A stretch of DNA of 64,000 nt, from positions 744,001 through 808,000 of the forward strand of contig CAVZVW010000001.1 of assembly GCA_963778845.1 (NCBI GenBank), in the 5' to 3' direction. This document shows positions 15,923 to 24,721 of this stretch, piece by piece (positions within the stretch are counted from its first letter, which is position 1; the number at the start of each line of letters is the position of its first letter). Position numbers and translations under genes: made by a program. This DNA is from CAVZVW01 sp963778845 (GTDB lineage Bacteria; Actinomycetota; Actinomycetes; Actinomycetales; Kineosporiaceae). A model generated the notes under the pieces. That model searched no databases, had not been told where the DNA came from, and was given only the letters and a program-made list of their open reading frames with translations.

Positions 15923-16599
15923 GGCGTGCTCCTTGGGTCGCGCGGTGCCACCTGCGACAGCGCGGCGGCCACCTTCGGCAGGAAGGCGACCACCCGGCGG
16001 CGCTGCTCGTCGTCCAGCGAGTACAGGCCGGCGATGTCGCTGCCCTCGGGTGCCACCCCGCCCACGAGCACCATGCCCACGAGCGTCGAGCCCGAGCGCA
16101 CGAACGCCCGAGCGCACTGGAAACCCAGCGACCCGGTGCGCAGGCGCGACTCGAAGTCGGGGTCGTCGGCCATCGACTGCCACTCGGCGGCGCAGGCGGC
16201 GACGAGGTCGGGGTCGCTCGCACGCTCGCTGAACCACGCACAGGGGTTCGCGACGGGGGTCACCGGCCGCCCGTCCATGTCGGTGACGACCATCATCACG
16301 CCCAGCAGCTCGGCGCTGAGCCCGACGACGGCGGTGGCGGACGGCGACGGGCCGTATGCCGCGGGGACCGTGCCGTTCGCCGGGCTCGCCGGGCTCGCCG
16401 ACCCGTTCAGCGGGCGGTGGCCGGCGTCGAGGAACGCGGTGATCCGCTCGGCGGGGAACCGCCACTGGCGACCCACCTTGATCGCGGGGAGGCGACCGTC
16501 CTCGGCCATGCGGTAGACCGTCGAGCGGTCCACATCGAGCATGGTCTGCACCTGTCGCGCCGTGAGCAGGTGCCGCTGCCTGTTCTGCGTCTCCTGCAT
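15919..16599 (-). CDS. Excisionase-type HTH regulator with PocR sensory domain
   Basis: A 226-residue regulator, first gene of the sulfur operon. Residues 11-58 (LLTARQVQTMLDVDRSTVYR...WRFPAERI) are a MerR/excisionase-like winged helix. After a Ser/Ala/Pro linker, residues 95-220 match the PocR ligand-binding domain: ELLGVMMVVTDMDGRPVTP, NPCAWF, CAAEWQ, FQCARAF. Conserved Cys120, and others, could bind a metal or react with sulfur (inference). The start is ATG 16599; GTG 16608 is possible. It overlaps the SQR-like gene by four bases, so it is co-expressed with its presumed targets and probably autoregulates. Confidence 0.85.
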   Translation of the reverse strand: MQETQNRQRHLLTARQVQTMLDVDRSTVYRMAEDGRLPAIKVGRQWRFPAERITAFLDAGHRPLNGSASPASPANGTVPAAYGPSPSATAVVGLSAELLGVMMVVTDMDGRPVTPVANPCAWFSERASDPDLVAACAAEWQSMADDPDFESRLRTGSLGFQCARAFVRSGSTLVGMVLVGGVAPEGSDIAGLYSLDDEQRRRVVAFLPKVAAALSQVAPRDPRSTP

Positions 16600-16643
16600 G
16601 TCATCCACGCTATGCAGCCTTCTGCGACACGGTGCGGGCCCAA

Positions 16644-16673
16644 CGTCACCCCTTCGCGCGGTGGGGCGTGACG
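16644..16673. promoter_or_regulatory. Inverted repeat upstream of the sulfur operon
   Basis: CGTCAC (16644-16649) and GTGACG (16668-16673), with inner CCC and GGGG tracts, lie 45-74 bases upstream of the regulator start and about 150 bases before the divergent mannosyltransferase gene. It is a candidate operator for the PocR regulator or the hairpin of a leader RNA; neither is proven. Confidence 0.35.
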
Positions 16674-16821
16674 CCGACCACAGGGGTGGGAGTTGGCCGT
16701 CCGTTTGCTGGCCGGTGACCGCCTCGGGCGCACAGTGGCCGAAGGGGCCGGCCGACCCCGTCGAGCCCGACGGCAGCCCGGCGTCTGGTCGAGCATCGGC
16801 TGCTGGGGAGGCACTGGCACC

Positions 16822-18723
16822 ATGACGGCTCCGCGTCGCACGCCGGCGTGGCTGCGCCACGGGGGTCTCGTGGCCGTCGCGACCGCGGCGGCCGCGCTGT
16901 ACACCTGGCACCTCGAGCGGCAGGGCTGGGGCAACGCGTACTACGCCGCCGCGGCACAGTCCGGTGCGAGCAGCTGGCATGCCCTGCTCTTCGGCGCAGT
17001 CGATGCGGGCGGGGCGCTGGCCACCGACAAGCCCCCGCTGGCGCTGTGGCTGATGAGCGCGTCGGTCCGCGTGTTCGGACTCACCGGCGTAGCGCTCGCG
17101 CTGCCGCAGGTTGTGGCGGCCGTCGCGGCCACCGTGCTGCTGGCCCGGCTGGTCACCCACTGTGCCGGTAGGTCGGCGGGCATGGTCGCCGCCGCGACAT
17201 TCGCCGTGACCCCGGTCGTCGGCGTGCTCGCCCGCTTCGACGACCCGGACATGCTCCTGGTGCTGCTGCTCGTGACCGCCGCCTACGCCACCGTGCGTTG
17301 GGTGCAGACCCCGGCGGCGGCATGGCCTCTGCTGGCCGGTGCCGCCATGGGTGCCGCCTTCCTCACCAAGTGGCTGGCGGGGTTCCTCGTCGCGCCGGCC
17401 CTTGCAGCCCTCGTGGCGTACGGCGCGTGGTCGCTGCGTCGCGAGCGCCGGCTGCGCTGGTGGCTGGGCACGGCCGGTGCAGCGACGGGCACCGCCGTCG
17501 CCGTCGGGGGGTGGTGGGTCGTGCTCGTGGCACTCACGCCGGCGGGCAGCCGCCCGCACCTGGACGGGTCGGCCAGCAACTCCGTCGTCGACCTCGTTCT
17601 CGGCCGCAACGGGTTCGCGCGCCTCGGCGCGCACGGGCCGCCGTCGCCGACCCGGTCGGCGATCTCCGGGACGCCGGGGCTCGCCCGGTTGGTGAGCGGA
17701 CCCTTCGCCGTCCAGATCTCCTGGTTCCTGCCCGTGGCGGCGCTGGTGCTGCTGGTGCTCCTGGTGCTGCTCGCTCTGCTGCGGCGACCAGGGCGCCGCG
17801 GTAGCGCCGGCGCGCGGCTGGGTCTGCCTCCGGCACCCGACCTCCGGGTGGGCGGGTACCTGCTGTGGGGGACGTGGCTCACGGTCACCGGTCTGGTCTT
17901 CAGCCTCATGAACGGTCCGATGCACCCGTACTACACGGTGCTCCTGGCCCCGGCCTGCGCGGCGCTCGTGGGCCAGGGTGTTGGCGACCTGGCCCACCTG
18001 GCCGGCCGAGGGCGGCGACCGGCCCTGGCGCGGGCACTGCCCGCCGCCGGCGTCGTGCTCGTCGCGGCGTGGCACGCCTGGCTGGTCACCCGGCATCAGG
18101 TCGGCGTCACCGGCCTGGCCTGGGCAGTGGCCGCCGCAGGCCTGGGCGCCGCCGTCCTGCTGGCCGGCGGCTCCCGCCGCCGGACGGTCACGGCCACGAC
18201 CGCCGCGCTGCTCGCCGTCGCCCTGCTCGCCGCCCCCCTGGGCGCGTCGTTGGCGACCGACCAGCGCGTGGTAGCCGGGGCGGATCCCCTGGCCGGGCCC
18301 GGGCCGTCGGCGTCCGCCTGGCTGGAGCCCGGCCTCACCGCGTTCCTGCGCCGGCACCAGGGCACGGCGACATGGGCGGCCGCCGCGGTGGACGCCACGC
18401 CGGCAGCCCTGCTGCAGCTGCAGACGGGGCGGCCGGTGATGGCCCTCGGCGGCTTCCTCGGCAGCGTGCCGGCGCCCACCCAGGGGGAGTTCAAGGGCTG
18501 GGTCCGAGCGGGCCGGGTGCGCTACCTGGTGCTCACAGGTCCCTACTGGCGCCGTTCAGGTGCCGCAGCGGACGCCCTCGCCGGCAGCCAGGCGTCGGCC
18601 ATTGTCGCGTGGGCCGTCGCCGTCGGGCAGCCTGTGTCCTTCCCCGGCGACCCGACCGTCGTCCTCGACCTCGCCGGGTGGGTGGGGAACATGCCATGCC
18701 GCGGCCGCGCTTACGCTGCGTAG
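16822..18723 (+). CDS. ArnT/PMT-family (GT39-like) glycosyltransferase
   Basis: A 633-residue polytopic membrane protein of the dolichyl-phosphate-mannose/ArnT group, with about twelve hydrophobic spans. Family landmarks are YYAAAAQSGASSW and ATDKPPLALWL in the first extracellular loop and the acidic RFDDPDMLLV block. Such enzymes use a polyprenyl-phosphate sugar to modify proteins, lipids or wall polymers outside the membrane. ATG 16822 follows GGGGAGG; a frame open to 16693 adds a basic non-membrane leader and is not preferred. The C-terminal soluble part (about 490-630) probably contributes to acceptor binding. The acceptor is unknown. Confidence 0.85.
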   Translation: MTAPRRTPAWLRHGGLVAVATAAAALYTWHLERQGWGNAYYAAAAQSGASSWHALLFGAVDAGGALATDKPPLALWLMSASVRVFGLTGVALALPQVVAAVAATVLLARLVTHCAGRSAGMVAAATFAVTPVVGVLARFDDPDMLLVLLLVTAAYATVRWVQTPAAAWPLLAGAAMGAAFLTKWLAGFLVAPALAALVAYGAWSLRRERRLRWWLGTAGAATGTAVAVGGWWVVLVALTPAGSRPHLDGSASNSVVDLVLGRNGFARLGAHGPPSPTRSAISGTPGLARLVSGPFAVQISWFLPVAALVLLVLLVLLALLRRPGRRGSAGARLGLPPAPDLRVGGYLLWGTWLTVTGLVFSLMNGPMHPYYTVLLAPACAALVGQGVGDLAHLAGRGRRPALARALPAAGVVLVAAWHAWLVTRHQVGVTGLAWAVAAAGLGAAVLLAGGSRRRTVTATTAALLAVALLAAPLGASLATDQRVVAGADPLAGPGPSASAWLEPGLTAFLRRHQGTATWAAAAVDATPAALLQLQTGRPVMALGGFLGSVPAPTQGEFKGWVRAGRVRYLVLTGPYWRRSGAAADALAGSQASAIVAWAVAVGQPVSFPGDPTVVLDLAGWVGNMPCRGRAYAA

Positions 18724-18826
18724 ATGGACATGTCGTCGCGCCCGGCGCCTTCGTGACGCGTCCTTTGCCGAACGTAGACCCCTGTTAGGGAAGGATTGCG
18801 GCGTGGGAAGAGGGTCGCCGAACGCC

Positions 18827-19858
18827 ATGCGACGGCTTCTCTGGCCGGTGCTGGTCGGCTGCGCAGCGCTTCTGACCGCCTGTGGCGGGCAGTCGTCATC
18901 GGTGTCCCCCAGCGGCGGGTCCGACTCCACGGGCCCCACCTCCACAGGCCCCGCCCCGACCGGCGGCACGGCGCCAGGCACCACGTCGCCCGGTTCCGGG
19001 TCCTCGGGATCTCCAGGGTCCACGACCCCGGCGGTGCCCGGCGGGTACTCCCAGGTGCTCCTCATCGCTGAGGAGAACGAGCCCTACTCCAACGTCATCG
19101 GCGACCCTGCGGCGCCCTACATCACGAGCCTGTCGAACCGTTTCGGGCTGCTGACGCACCTGGACGCCGGTTACCCGGCGTCCTGCCCGTCCCTGGCCGC
19201 ATACCTGATCATGACCAGCGGCGACAGGCACGGCGTCTGCGACGACCGGAGCCCGGTCGCGCACCAGATCTCCGGGCCGAACATCTACCAGCAGGTCGCC
19301 CAGTCGGGCCGGCAGTGGCGTGGCTACGCCGAGTCGATGCCCATGCCCTGCTACCAGCGCAACACCAGCGGCGGCCGCTACCTCGTGCGGCACGCACCGG
19401 CGCCGTACTTCACCAGCGAGGCGGGTCGCTGCCGGCAGTGGGACGTGCCGATGGGCACCCCGACCGCCGGTGCGCTGCACGACGACGTTGCATCGGGCTC
19501 CCTGCCGGCGTTCTCGTTCGTCACCCCGGATGCCTGCCACGACATGCACGGCGGCCCCGCCTGCTCAGGCGACATGGTCGCTGCCGGCGACTCCTGGCTG
19601 TCCACCTGGCTGCCGCAGATCATGGCAGGCCCGGACTACCAGGCCGGGCGGCTCGCCATCGTCGTCACCTGGGACGAGGGGACCAAGCAGGACAACCACA
19701 TCCCCGCACTCGTGATCTCCCCGACGACCACCGGGATCGCCCTCGGCACGCCCGTGACCCAGTGCGCGCTCGTGCGCACCATGCAGGAGGTGCTCGGCGT
19801 CCCCCCGCTCGGGTGTGCAGCCTCGGCGCCCTCGCTGCGTCAGGGGTTGCGGCTGTGA
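18827..19858 (+). CDS. Phosphoesterase-family lipoprotein (acid phosphatase/phospholipase C-like)
   Basis: A 343-residue exported protein with a lipobox (LLTAC) at residue 19, then a Ser/Gly/Pro/Thr linker of about 50 residues and a phosphoesterase domain. Metal-binding or catalytic blocks seen are EENEPYSNVIG, a short loop around PSLAAYLIMTSGDRHG, and WDEGTKQDNHIP. The family includes acid phosphatases and phospholipase C enzymes. The ATG at 18827 gives a compact signal peptide; GTG 18803, with AGGGAAGG upstream, is an equally possible start adding eight residues. Its 3' end overlaps that of the convergent deacetylase by 19 bases. Confidence 0.82.
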   Translation: MRRLLWPVLVGCAALLTACGGQSSSVSPSGGSDSTGPTSTGPAPTGGTAPGTTSPGSGSSGSPGSTTPAVPGGYSQVLLIAEENEPYSNVIGDPAAPYITSLSNRFGLLTHLDAGYPASCPSLAAYLIMTSGDRHGVCDDRSPVAHQISGPNIYQQVAQSGRQWRGYAESMPMPCYQRNTSGGRYLVRHAPAPYFTSEAGRCRQWDVPMGTPTAGALHDDVASGSLPAFSFVTPDACHDMHGGPACSGDMVAAGDSWLSTWLPQIMAGPDYQAGRLAIVVTWDEGTKQDNHIPALVISPTTTGIALGTPVTQCALVRTMQEVLGVPPLGCAASAPSLRQGLRL

Positions 19859-20703
19859 CCCGGCTGCGCGGCGTCCTCCCGCAGGGTCGCGAAGACGTCG
19901 TCCAGCAGCGGCCTGGACGGCGCGCGGCCACGCTCGACGTACCACTCATGGCCGCAGACGGTGCGGAACACCGGCCCGGGCAACCTCAGCAGCACGCCGA
20001 GCGTGCGCACGCCGGTGTCGGCCCCCGCCTGCGATGCGTGGGCGGCCATGGCGGCCCGCTTCTCGCGCGTGTGGCCGCGGACGTCGACTCGATGGGTCAG
20101 GCGCGCCCGCGCCGTGTAGGCGTCCTCCAGCGCGCCGGGCGGGACGATGCCGGAGAGCCGGGGCAGCCGGGCCAGCACGGATGCCGCCCGGTGCAGCCAG
20201 GTGCGGTCGACGGTGGCCTCGAGCACGACCGGGGTGCCGGCCAGCTCTGCCGCCCGCAGGCCCACGTGGTGCACCTGCACATGGTCGCGATGGCCGTACC
20301 CGCCGACCGGGTCGTAGATCGTGAGGACGTCGGCAGCCTCCTCACGCAGGATCTCCGCCAGGCGCACGGCTGGCTCCTCCACACCCGCACCGCCGAACCC
20401 GAGGGTCGGGTCCCCGAACGCGCCCGGGACGTCGCGGGCCGCGTCGTACCCGCAGTCGGGATACCCCAGCACCTCCACCCGGGCGCACCCGAGCAGGCCG
20501 GCCGACCGGCGCGCCTCGGCCTCGCGCCGACCGGCGAGCTCGTGCGGGGGGCCGGCCGCCGAGGTCGCCAGGCCCGCCTCACCGGCCGTGGCGACCACGA
20601 GCACCGTCCGGTGGCCCTCGGCGGAGAGCCTGGCGAGGGTTCCACCCGTGAGGAACGCCTCGTCGTCCGGGTGGGCGTGGAAGGAAACCACGGTGTACAC
20701 CAC
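19840..20703 (-). CDS. PIG-L family zinc deacetylase
   Basis: A 287-residue LmbE/PIG-L deacetylase. The zinc site HAHPDDE is at 9-15 and the second ligand block GYGHRDHVQVHH lies near 148-159. The family removes N-acetyl groups from GlcNAc conjugates; in actinobacteria MshB and Mca act in mycothiol metabolism. The overall look (C-terminal HEWYVERGR) fits a general PIG-L protein better than a certain MshB. It is divergent from the YbhN-like gene with a 146-base gap, and convergent with the phosphoesterase gene. Confidence 0.85.
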   Translation of the reverse strand: MVYTVVSFHAHPDDEAFLTGGTLARLSAEGHRTVLVVATAGEAGLATSAAGPPHELAGRREAEARRSAGLLGCARVEVLGYPDCGYDAARDVPGAFGDPTLGFGGAGVEEPAVRLAEILREEAADVLTIYDPVGGYGHRDHVQVHHVGLRAAELAGTPVVLEATVDRTWLHRAASVLARLPRLSGIVPPGALEDAYTARARLTHRVDVRGHTREKRAAMAAHASQAGADTGVRTLGVLLRLPGPVFRTVCGHEWYVERGRAPSRPLLDDVFATLREDAAQPGHSRNP

Positions 20704-20849
20704 CGGCGCAGTCTGGCAGGCTTGCTCGCCGCGGCGACCGACAGGGGAGCGACACCCCCGCAGGCGGTCACCGACGGTGGCTGCGAGAGTCTCGGACGGC
20801 TGGACCTGCCCGGTCGCCCGTCGGCCGCCCAGGGCCAGGAAGGGTAGTC

Positions 20850-21929
20850 GTGGTCATCGAGTCGTCCGTCGCGCCGCGGTCGCAGCACCCCGCGCCGTCC
20901 GGGGGCCGCCGGGGGCACCGGTTGCCCAACCACGCCCTGCGCAGCCTTGTGTCGGTCGCGATCGGGGCGACGCTGGTGGTGGTCGTCCTGCCCCGTGTCA
21001 CGGGCACCACCTGGACCGACATCGCCGGCAACGTCGAGGACCTCACGCTCGTGCAGCTCGGCGTCCTCACCGGTCTGTGGTTCCTCGGGCTGTATGCGCA
21101 CACCTTCGTGCTCACAGGAGCCCTGCCGGGGTTGTCCCACCGGCAGGCCCTCACGCTCAACATGACCGGCAGCGCGGTCGCGAACGTCCTGCCGTTCGGC
21201 GGCGCGCTCGGCATCGCCCTGAACTACGCGATGGTGCGGTCGTGGCGGCTGCGGCCGTCGGCCTTCGCCGTCTACACCGTGGTGACGAACCTGTGGGACG
21301 TGCTTGCCAAGCTGGCGCTGCCGTCGGTGGCGCTGAGCGCCCTGCTGATGGCGGGCCAGGTCGCCAGCCAGCGGCTCGAGGTCGCCGCCGCCGTGGCGCT
21401 GGTCGTCCTGGCCGCCCTGCTGTTCGGCGCCGCTGCCGCGCTGGCCAGCCCGCGTGGCGCCGCCCGCCTCGGCGGTGCCGCGGAGACGGTCCTCAGGGGG
21501 CTCTTCCGGCTGCTCGGCTCCGGGCGCACCATCGAGGTGCGTCAGGCCGTGGTGGACGGCCGCGAGCAGGTCATCGCCGTCGTCCGCGGTTCCTGGGCAC
21601 GCATGACCGTGGGGATGGCCGCCTACATCAGCCTGCAGGCGTTGCTGCTCTGGGCATGCCTGCACGTCATGGGCAGCACGCTGTCGCCGATCCAGGTGCT
21701 GGCCGGCTTCGCCGTCGAGCGGCTGCTCACCCTGGCCGTGGTCACCCCGGGTGGGGTCGGGATCGCCGAGACGGGCACGGCGGCCCTGCTCATCGCCATG
21801 GGCGGGGACCCGCTCGCGGTGGCCACGGGCGTGCTGCTCTACCGGATGTTCATCTACATGCTGGAGATCCCGGTGGGAGGGCTGTGGCTCGCCGGGTGGG
21901 TCGCCTTCGGCCGGCGGCGGGCCGCATGA
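20850..21929 (+). CDS. YbhN/UPF0104 (LPG-synthase-TM-like) membrane protein
   Basis: A 359-residue integral membrane protein of the lysylphosphatidylglycerol synthase/flippase transmembrane family, without the C-terminal aminoacyltransferase domain. About eight spans are visible, with family signatures GSAVANVLPFGGALG and TPGGVGIAETG. The GTG start follows AGGAAGGG. Members flip or transfer lipids, or act as glycolipid-pathway membrane proteins. The next gene, a GT4 glycosyltransferase, starts inside its stop codon (ATGA), suggesting the two act on one glycolipid or polyprenyl-linked glycan. Confidence 0.85.
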   Translation: MVIESSVAPRSQHPAPSGGRRGHRLPNHALRSLVSVAIGATLVVVVLPRVTGTTWTDIAGNVEDLTLVQLGVLTGLWFLGLYAHTFVLTGALPGLSHRQALTLNMTGSAVANVLPFGGALGIALNYAMVRSWRLRPSAFAVYTVVTNLWDVLAKLALPSVALSALLMAGQVASQRLEVAAAVALVVLAALLFGAAAALASPRGAARLGGAAETVLRGLFRLLGSGRTIEVRQAVVDGREQVIAVVRGSWARMTVGMAAYISLQALLLWACLHVMGSTLSPIQVLAGFAVERLLTLAVVTPGGVGIAETGTAALLIAMGGDPLAVATGVLLYRMFIYMLEIPVGGLWLAGWVAFGRRRAA

Positions 21930-23206
21930 GGATCGCGCACGTCAGCGACGTCTACCTGCCCAGCCTGGGCGGCATCGAGGTCATGGTGCACGACCTCGCC
22001 ACCCGCCAGGCCGAGGCCGGGCACGACGTCCAGGTGATCACGTCGACCCCTGGCGGGGGCTCGGGCTTCGCCCTGGACGACGACACGCGAGGCTTGCCCG
22101 AGGTGGACGTCGTGCGCGTGCGCGGGCCGGTACGGCTCCCGTGGTCGTTCGCCGACCTCGGCGCAGGCCGGCGCGCGATGCGCCTCGGGGACTTCGACGT
22201 GGTGCACGTGCACATCTCGGTGGTCTCGCCGCTGTCGTTCGCCGTGGCGCAGGCGGCTGTCGCCGCCGGCATCCCCACCGTCGTGACGCAGCACTCGCTG
22301 TGGGTGGGGGTTGTGCCGAGCTTCATCGGGCTCGATTTCGCCACCGGTTGGACGCGGTGGCCCGTCACGTGGACGGCGGTCAGCGAGGTGGCGGCCGAGC
22401 CGCTGCGCCGCGCGCTGCGCGGGCGCGCCCAGGTGCTCATCCTGCCGAACGCGATCGATGTGGACGCGTGGAGGGTCACCCCGTCGGAGCGGGATGACGA
22501 CGACGTCGTCGTCGCGAGCGTGCTCCGGCTGGCGCCGCGCAAGCGGCCCCTCCAGCTGCTGGAGATCCTTCGGACAGCGCGCGAGCGCACCAGCGAGGGC
22601 GTGCGGCTGCGCGCCGTGCTCGTCGGGGAGGGCCCGCAACGGGCCTCGATGGAGCGCTACATCAAGCGCCACGACATGACCGGCTGGGTGCACCTCCCCG
22701 GCCGGTTCACGCACGACGAGATCCGCGCCCTCTACCGGCGTGCGGACATCTACGTCGCACCGGCCGACCTCGAGTCGTTCGGGATCGCCGCGCTCGAGGC
22801 ACGCTCCGCCGGGCTCGCCGTGGTCGCCAAGCGCGACAGCGGAGTCGCCGAGTTCGTCACGCACGGCCGCGAGGGGCTGCTCTGCCCGTCCGACGGGGCC
22901 ATGGCCTCAGCCGTCGCGGCACTGGCCGACAGCCCGGCCCTGCGACGCGCGATCCGCGACCACAACCGAGCGACGGCTCCCTCGGTGACGTGGGCCCGGG
23001 CGGTGGCCAGCACGATGTCGACGTACGAGCTTGCGGCCTGGACCGCCGGCCGCAGCAGCACCCCCGTGGGGGGCGGCGCGGCTCAGTCGTTACCGGCCTC
23101 CATGGCCGCTCGGTCCAGCTCCTCGGACCCGACCGCACCCGCGCTGCCGATCTCTGCGATCGGCTCCGAGCCGCCCGGCTCGAGCTCACCGATCAGCTCC
23201 AGCTGA
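21926..23206 (+). CDS. GT4 family glycosyltransferase
   Basis: A 426-residue GT-B retaining glycosyltransferase. The N-terminal Gly loop is SLGGIEVMVHDLA; the C-terminal domain has LAPRKRP, HLPGRFTHDEI and the donor-binding ESFGIAALEARSAGLAVVA. It probably transfers a nucleotide-activated hexose to a lipid or glycan acceptor at the cytoplasmic face. It is translationally coupled to the YbhN-like gene. The last 40 or so residues are Ser/Pro/Ala-rich, unlike the family, and are encoded opposite the 3' end of argG: the two genes overlap tail to tail by 124 bases. A stop codon was probably lost. Confidence 0.87.
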   Translation: MRIAHVSDVYLPSLGGIEVMVHDLATRQAEAGHDVQVITSTPGGGSGFALDDDTRGLPEVDVVRVRGPVRLPWSFADLGAGRRAMRLGDFDVVHVHISVVSPLSFAVAQAAVAAGIPTVVTQHSLWVGVVPSFIGLDFATGWTRWPVTWTAVSEVAAEPLRRALRGRAQVLILPNAIDVDAWRVTPSERDDDDVVVASVLRLAPRKRPLQLLEILRTARERTSEGVRLRAVLVGEGPQRASMERYIKRHDMTGWVHLPGRFTHDEIRALYRRADIYVAPADLESFGIAALEARSAGLAVVAKRDSGVAEFVTHGREGLLCPSDGAMASAVAALADSPALRRAIRDHNRATAPSVTWARAVASTMSTYELAAWTAGRSSTPVGGGAAQSLPASMAARSSSSDPTAPALPISAIGSEPPGSSSPISSS

Positions 23207-24498
23207 CCGCTGATCATGCCGCGCCCGGCGTAGAGCTCCAGCTTCTGCCGCGAGTCGGCGATGTCGAGGTTGCGCATGGTCAGCTGACCGATCCGGTCCA
23301 GGGGGCCGAACGCCGCGTCCTCGGTGCGCTCCATGCTCAGCCGCAGCGGGTGGTAGGTGAGATGGGGCCCCGTGGTGTCGAGAATCGTGTAGTCCTCGCC
23401 GCGGCGCAGGCGCACGGTGACCTCGCCGCTGACGGCGTAACCCACCCAGCGTTGCAGGCTCTCCCGGAGCATCAGCGCCTGCGGGTCCAGCCAGCGGCCC
23501 TCGTAGAGCAGCCTCCCCAGCCGGCGGCCATGGTCACGGAACGTGGCGATGGTGTCCTCGTTGTGGATCGCGTTGACCAGCCGCTCGTAGGCAAGGTGGA
23601 GCAGGGCCATACCCGGCGCCTCGTAGATGCCGCGGCTCTTGGCCTCGATCACCCGGTTCTCGATCTCGTCGGCCATCCCCAGGCCGTGCCGCCCACCGAT
23701 CCGGTTGGCCTCGTGCACCAGGTCGACCGGGGTGTCGAACTCGCTGCCGTTCAGGGTCACCGGCCTGCCCTCGGCGAAGCCGACGGTGACCTGCTCCGCG
23801 GGCACCGGCACGGCGTCGTCCCAGAAACGTACGCCCATGATCGGTTCGACGAGCTCCAGGGACTCGTGGAGGTGCTCCAGGCGCTTGGCCTCGTGCGTGG
23901 CGCCCCAGATGTTGGCGTCGGTGGAGTAGGCCTTCTCGACGCTCGACCGGTAGGGCAGCCCGCGCACGGCCAGCCACTGGGACATCTCCGCGCGGCCCCC
24001 GAGCTCGCTGACGAAGTCGGCGTCCAGCCACGGCTTGTAGATGCGCAGCATCGGGTTCGCGAGCAGCCCGTAGCGGTAGAACCGCTCGATGTCGTTGCCC
24101 TTGAACGTGGACCCGTCGCCCCAGATCGACACCTCGTCCTGACGCATCGCCTGCACGAGAAGGGTGCCCGTGACGGCGCGGCCCAGCGGAGTGGTGTTGA
24201 AGTAGGTCCGCCCCGCGGACCGCACGTGGAAGGCCCCGCACATGAGGGCGACCAGGCCCTCCTCCACGAGCCGTGCACGGCAGTCGACCAGGCGGGCGAG
24301 CTCCGCGCCGTACTGCAGGGCGCGGCCGGGGACGGAGTCGATGTCCGTCTCGTCGTACTGCCCGAGGTCGGCGGTGTAGGCGCACGGGACGGCGCGGTGC
24401 TCGCGCATCCACGCCACCGCCACCGAGGTGTCGAGCCCGCCGGAGAACGCGATGCCTACCCGCTCGCCCGCGGGGAGGCTGATGAGGACCTTGGACAC
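23083..24498 (-). CDS. argG: Argininosuccinate synthase
   Basis: A 471-residue ArgG of the longer E. coli-type branch. The PP-loop is AFSGGLDTS (near 18-26). Further signatures are GNDIERFYRYG, STDANIWGATHEAK and GRHGLGMADEIENRVIEAKSRGIYEAP-like substrate-binding blocks. It joins citrulline and aspartate with ATP in arginine synthesis, in the cytosol. GTG 24498 (VSKVLISL) is chosen because the N-terminus then matches the family; no good ribosome site is seen. The last 25 or so residues are an Ala/Glu/Gly tail beyond the usual end. No other arginine genes are nearby. Confidence 0.95.
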   Translation of the reverse strand: MSKVLISLPAGERVGIAFSGGLDTSVAVAWMREHRAVPCAYTADLGQYDETDIDSVPGRALQYGAELARLVDCRARLVEEGLVALMCGAFHVRSAGRTYFNTTPLGRAVTGTLLVQAMRQDEVSIWGDGSTFKGNDIERFYRYGLLANPMLRIYKPWLDADFVSELGGRAEMSQWLAVRGLPYRSSVEKAYSTDANIWGATHEAKRLEHLHESLELVEPIMGVRFWDDAVPVPAEQVTVGFAEGRPVTLNGSEFDTPVDLVHEANRIGGRHGLGMADEIENRVIEAKSRGIYEAPGMALLHLAYERLVNAIHNEDTIATFRDHGRRLGRLLYEGRWLDPQALMLRESLQRWVGYAVSGEVTVRLRRGEDYTILDTTGPHLTYHPLRLSMERTEDAAFGPLDRIGQLTMRNLDIADSRQKLELYAGRGMISGQLELIGELEPGGSEPIAEIGSAGAVGSEELDRAAMEAGND

Positions 24499-24562
24499 AG
24501 CCAGAGAGGCTAGCCGCCGGTGCCCGCCGAGGTCGCGCAGGGGGGCGGGTGGTGATTCGTCC

Positions 24563-24574
24563 GGATTTCGAAAT
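24563..24574. promoter_or_regulatory. 12-bp AT-rich palindrome between argG and the SHOCT gene
   Basis: GATTTCGAAATC is a perfect palindrome in an otherwise very GC-rich 223-base divergent spacer, 65 bases upstream of argG. A regulator site is plausible. It is not the known ArgR box form, and no promoter hexamers are certain. Confidence 0.3.
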
Positions 24575-24721
24575 CGCCGCGGTTCAGGTGGCCCGGCCCA
24601 CGGGCGAACCCCGCTATTGTTGGCCCTCGACGCCCGGGGTCGATCGTTGTCACGGCCCGGGGATACCCCACCGTCGAGGCCCGCCAAGGGGCTTCGCGCC
24701 CATCACACAGAAGGACCCCCA

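Noticed and set aside
15919..18357. Extension of the PocR regulator to 812 residues
   Set aside because: Residues before the HTH are antisense to the glycosyltransferase and have no fold. The start at 16599 fits the HTH domain.
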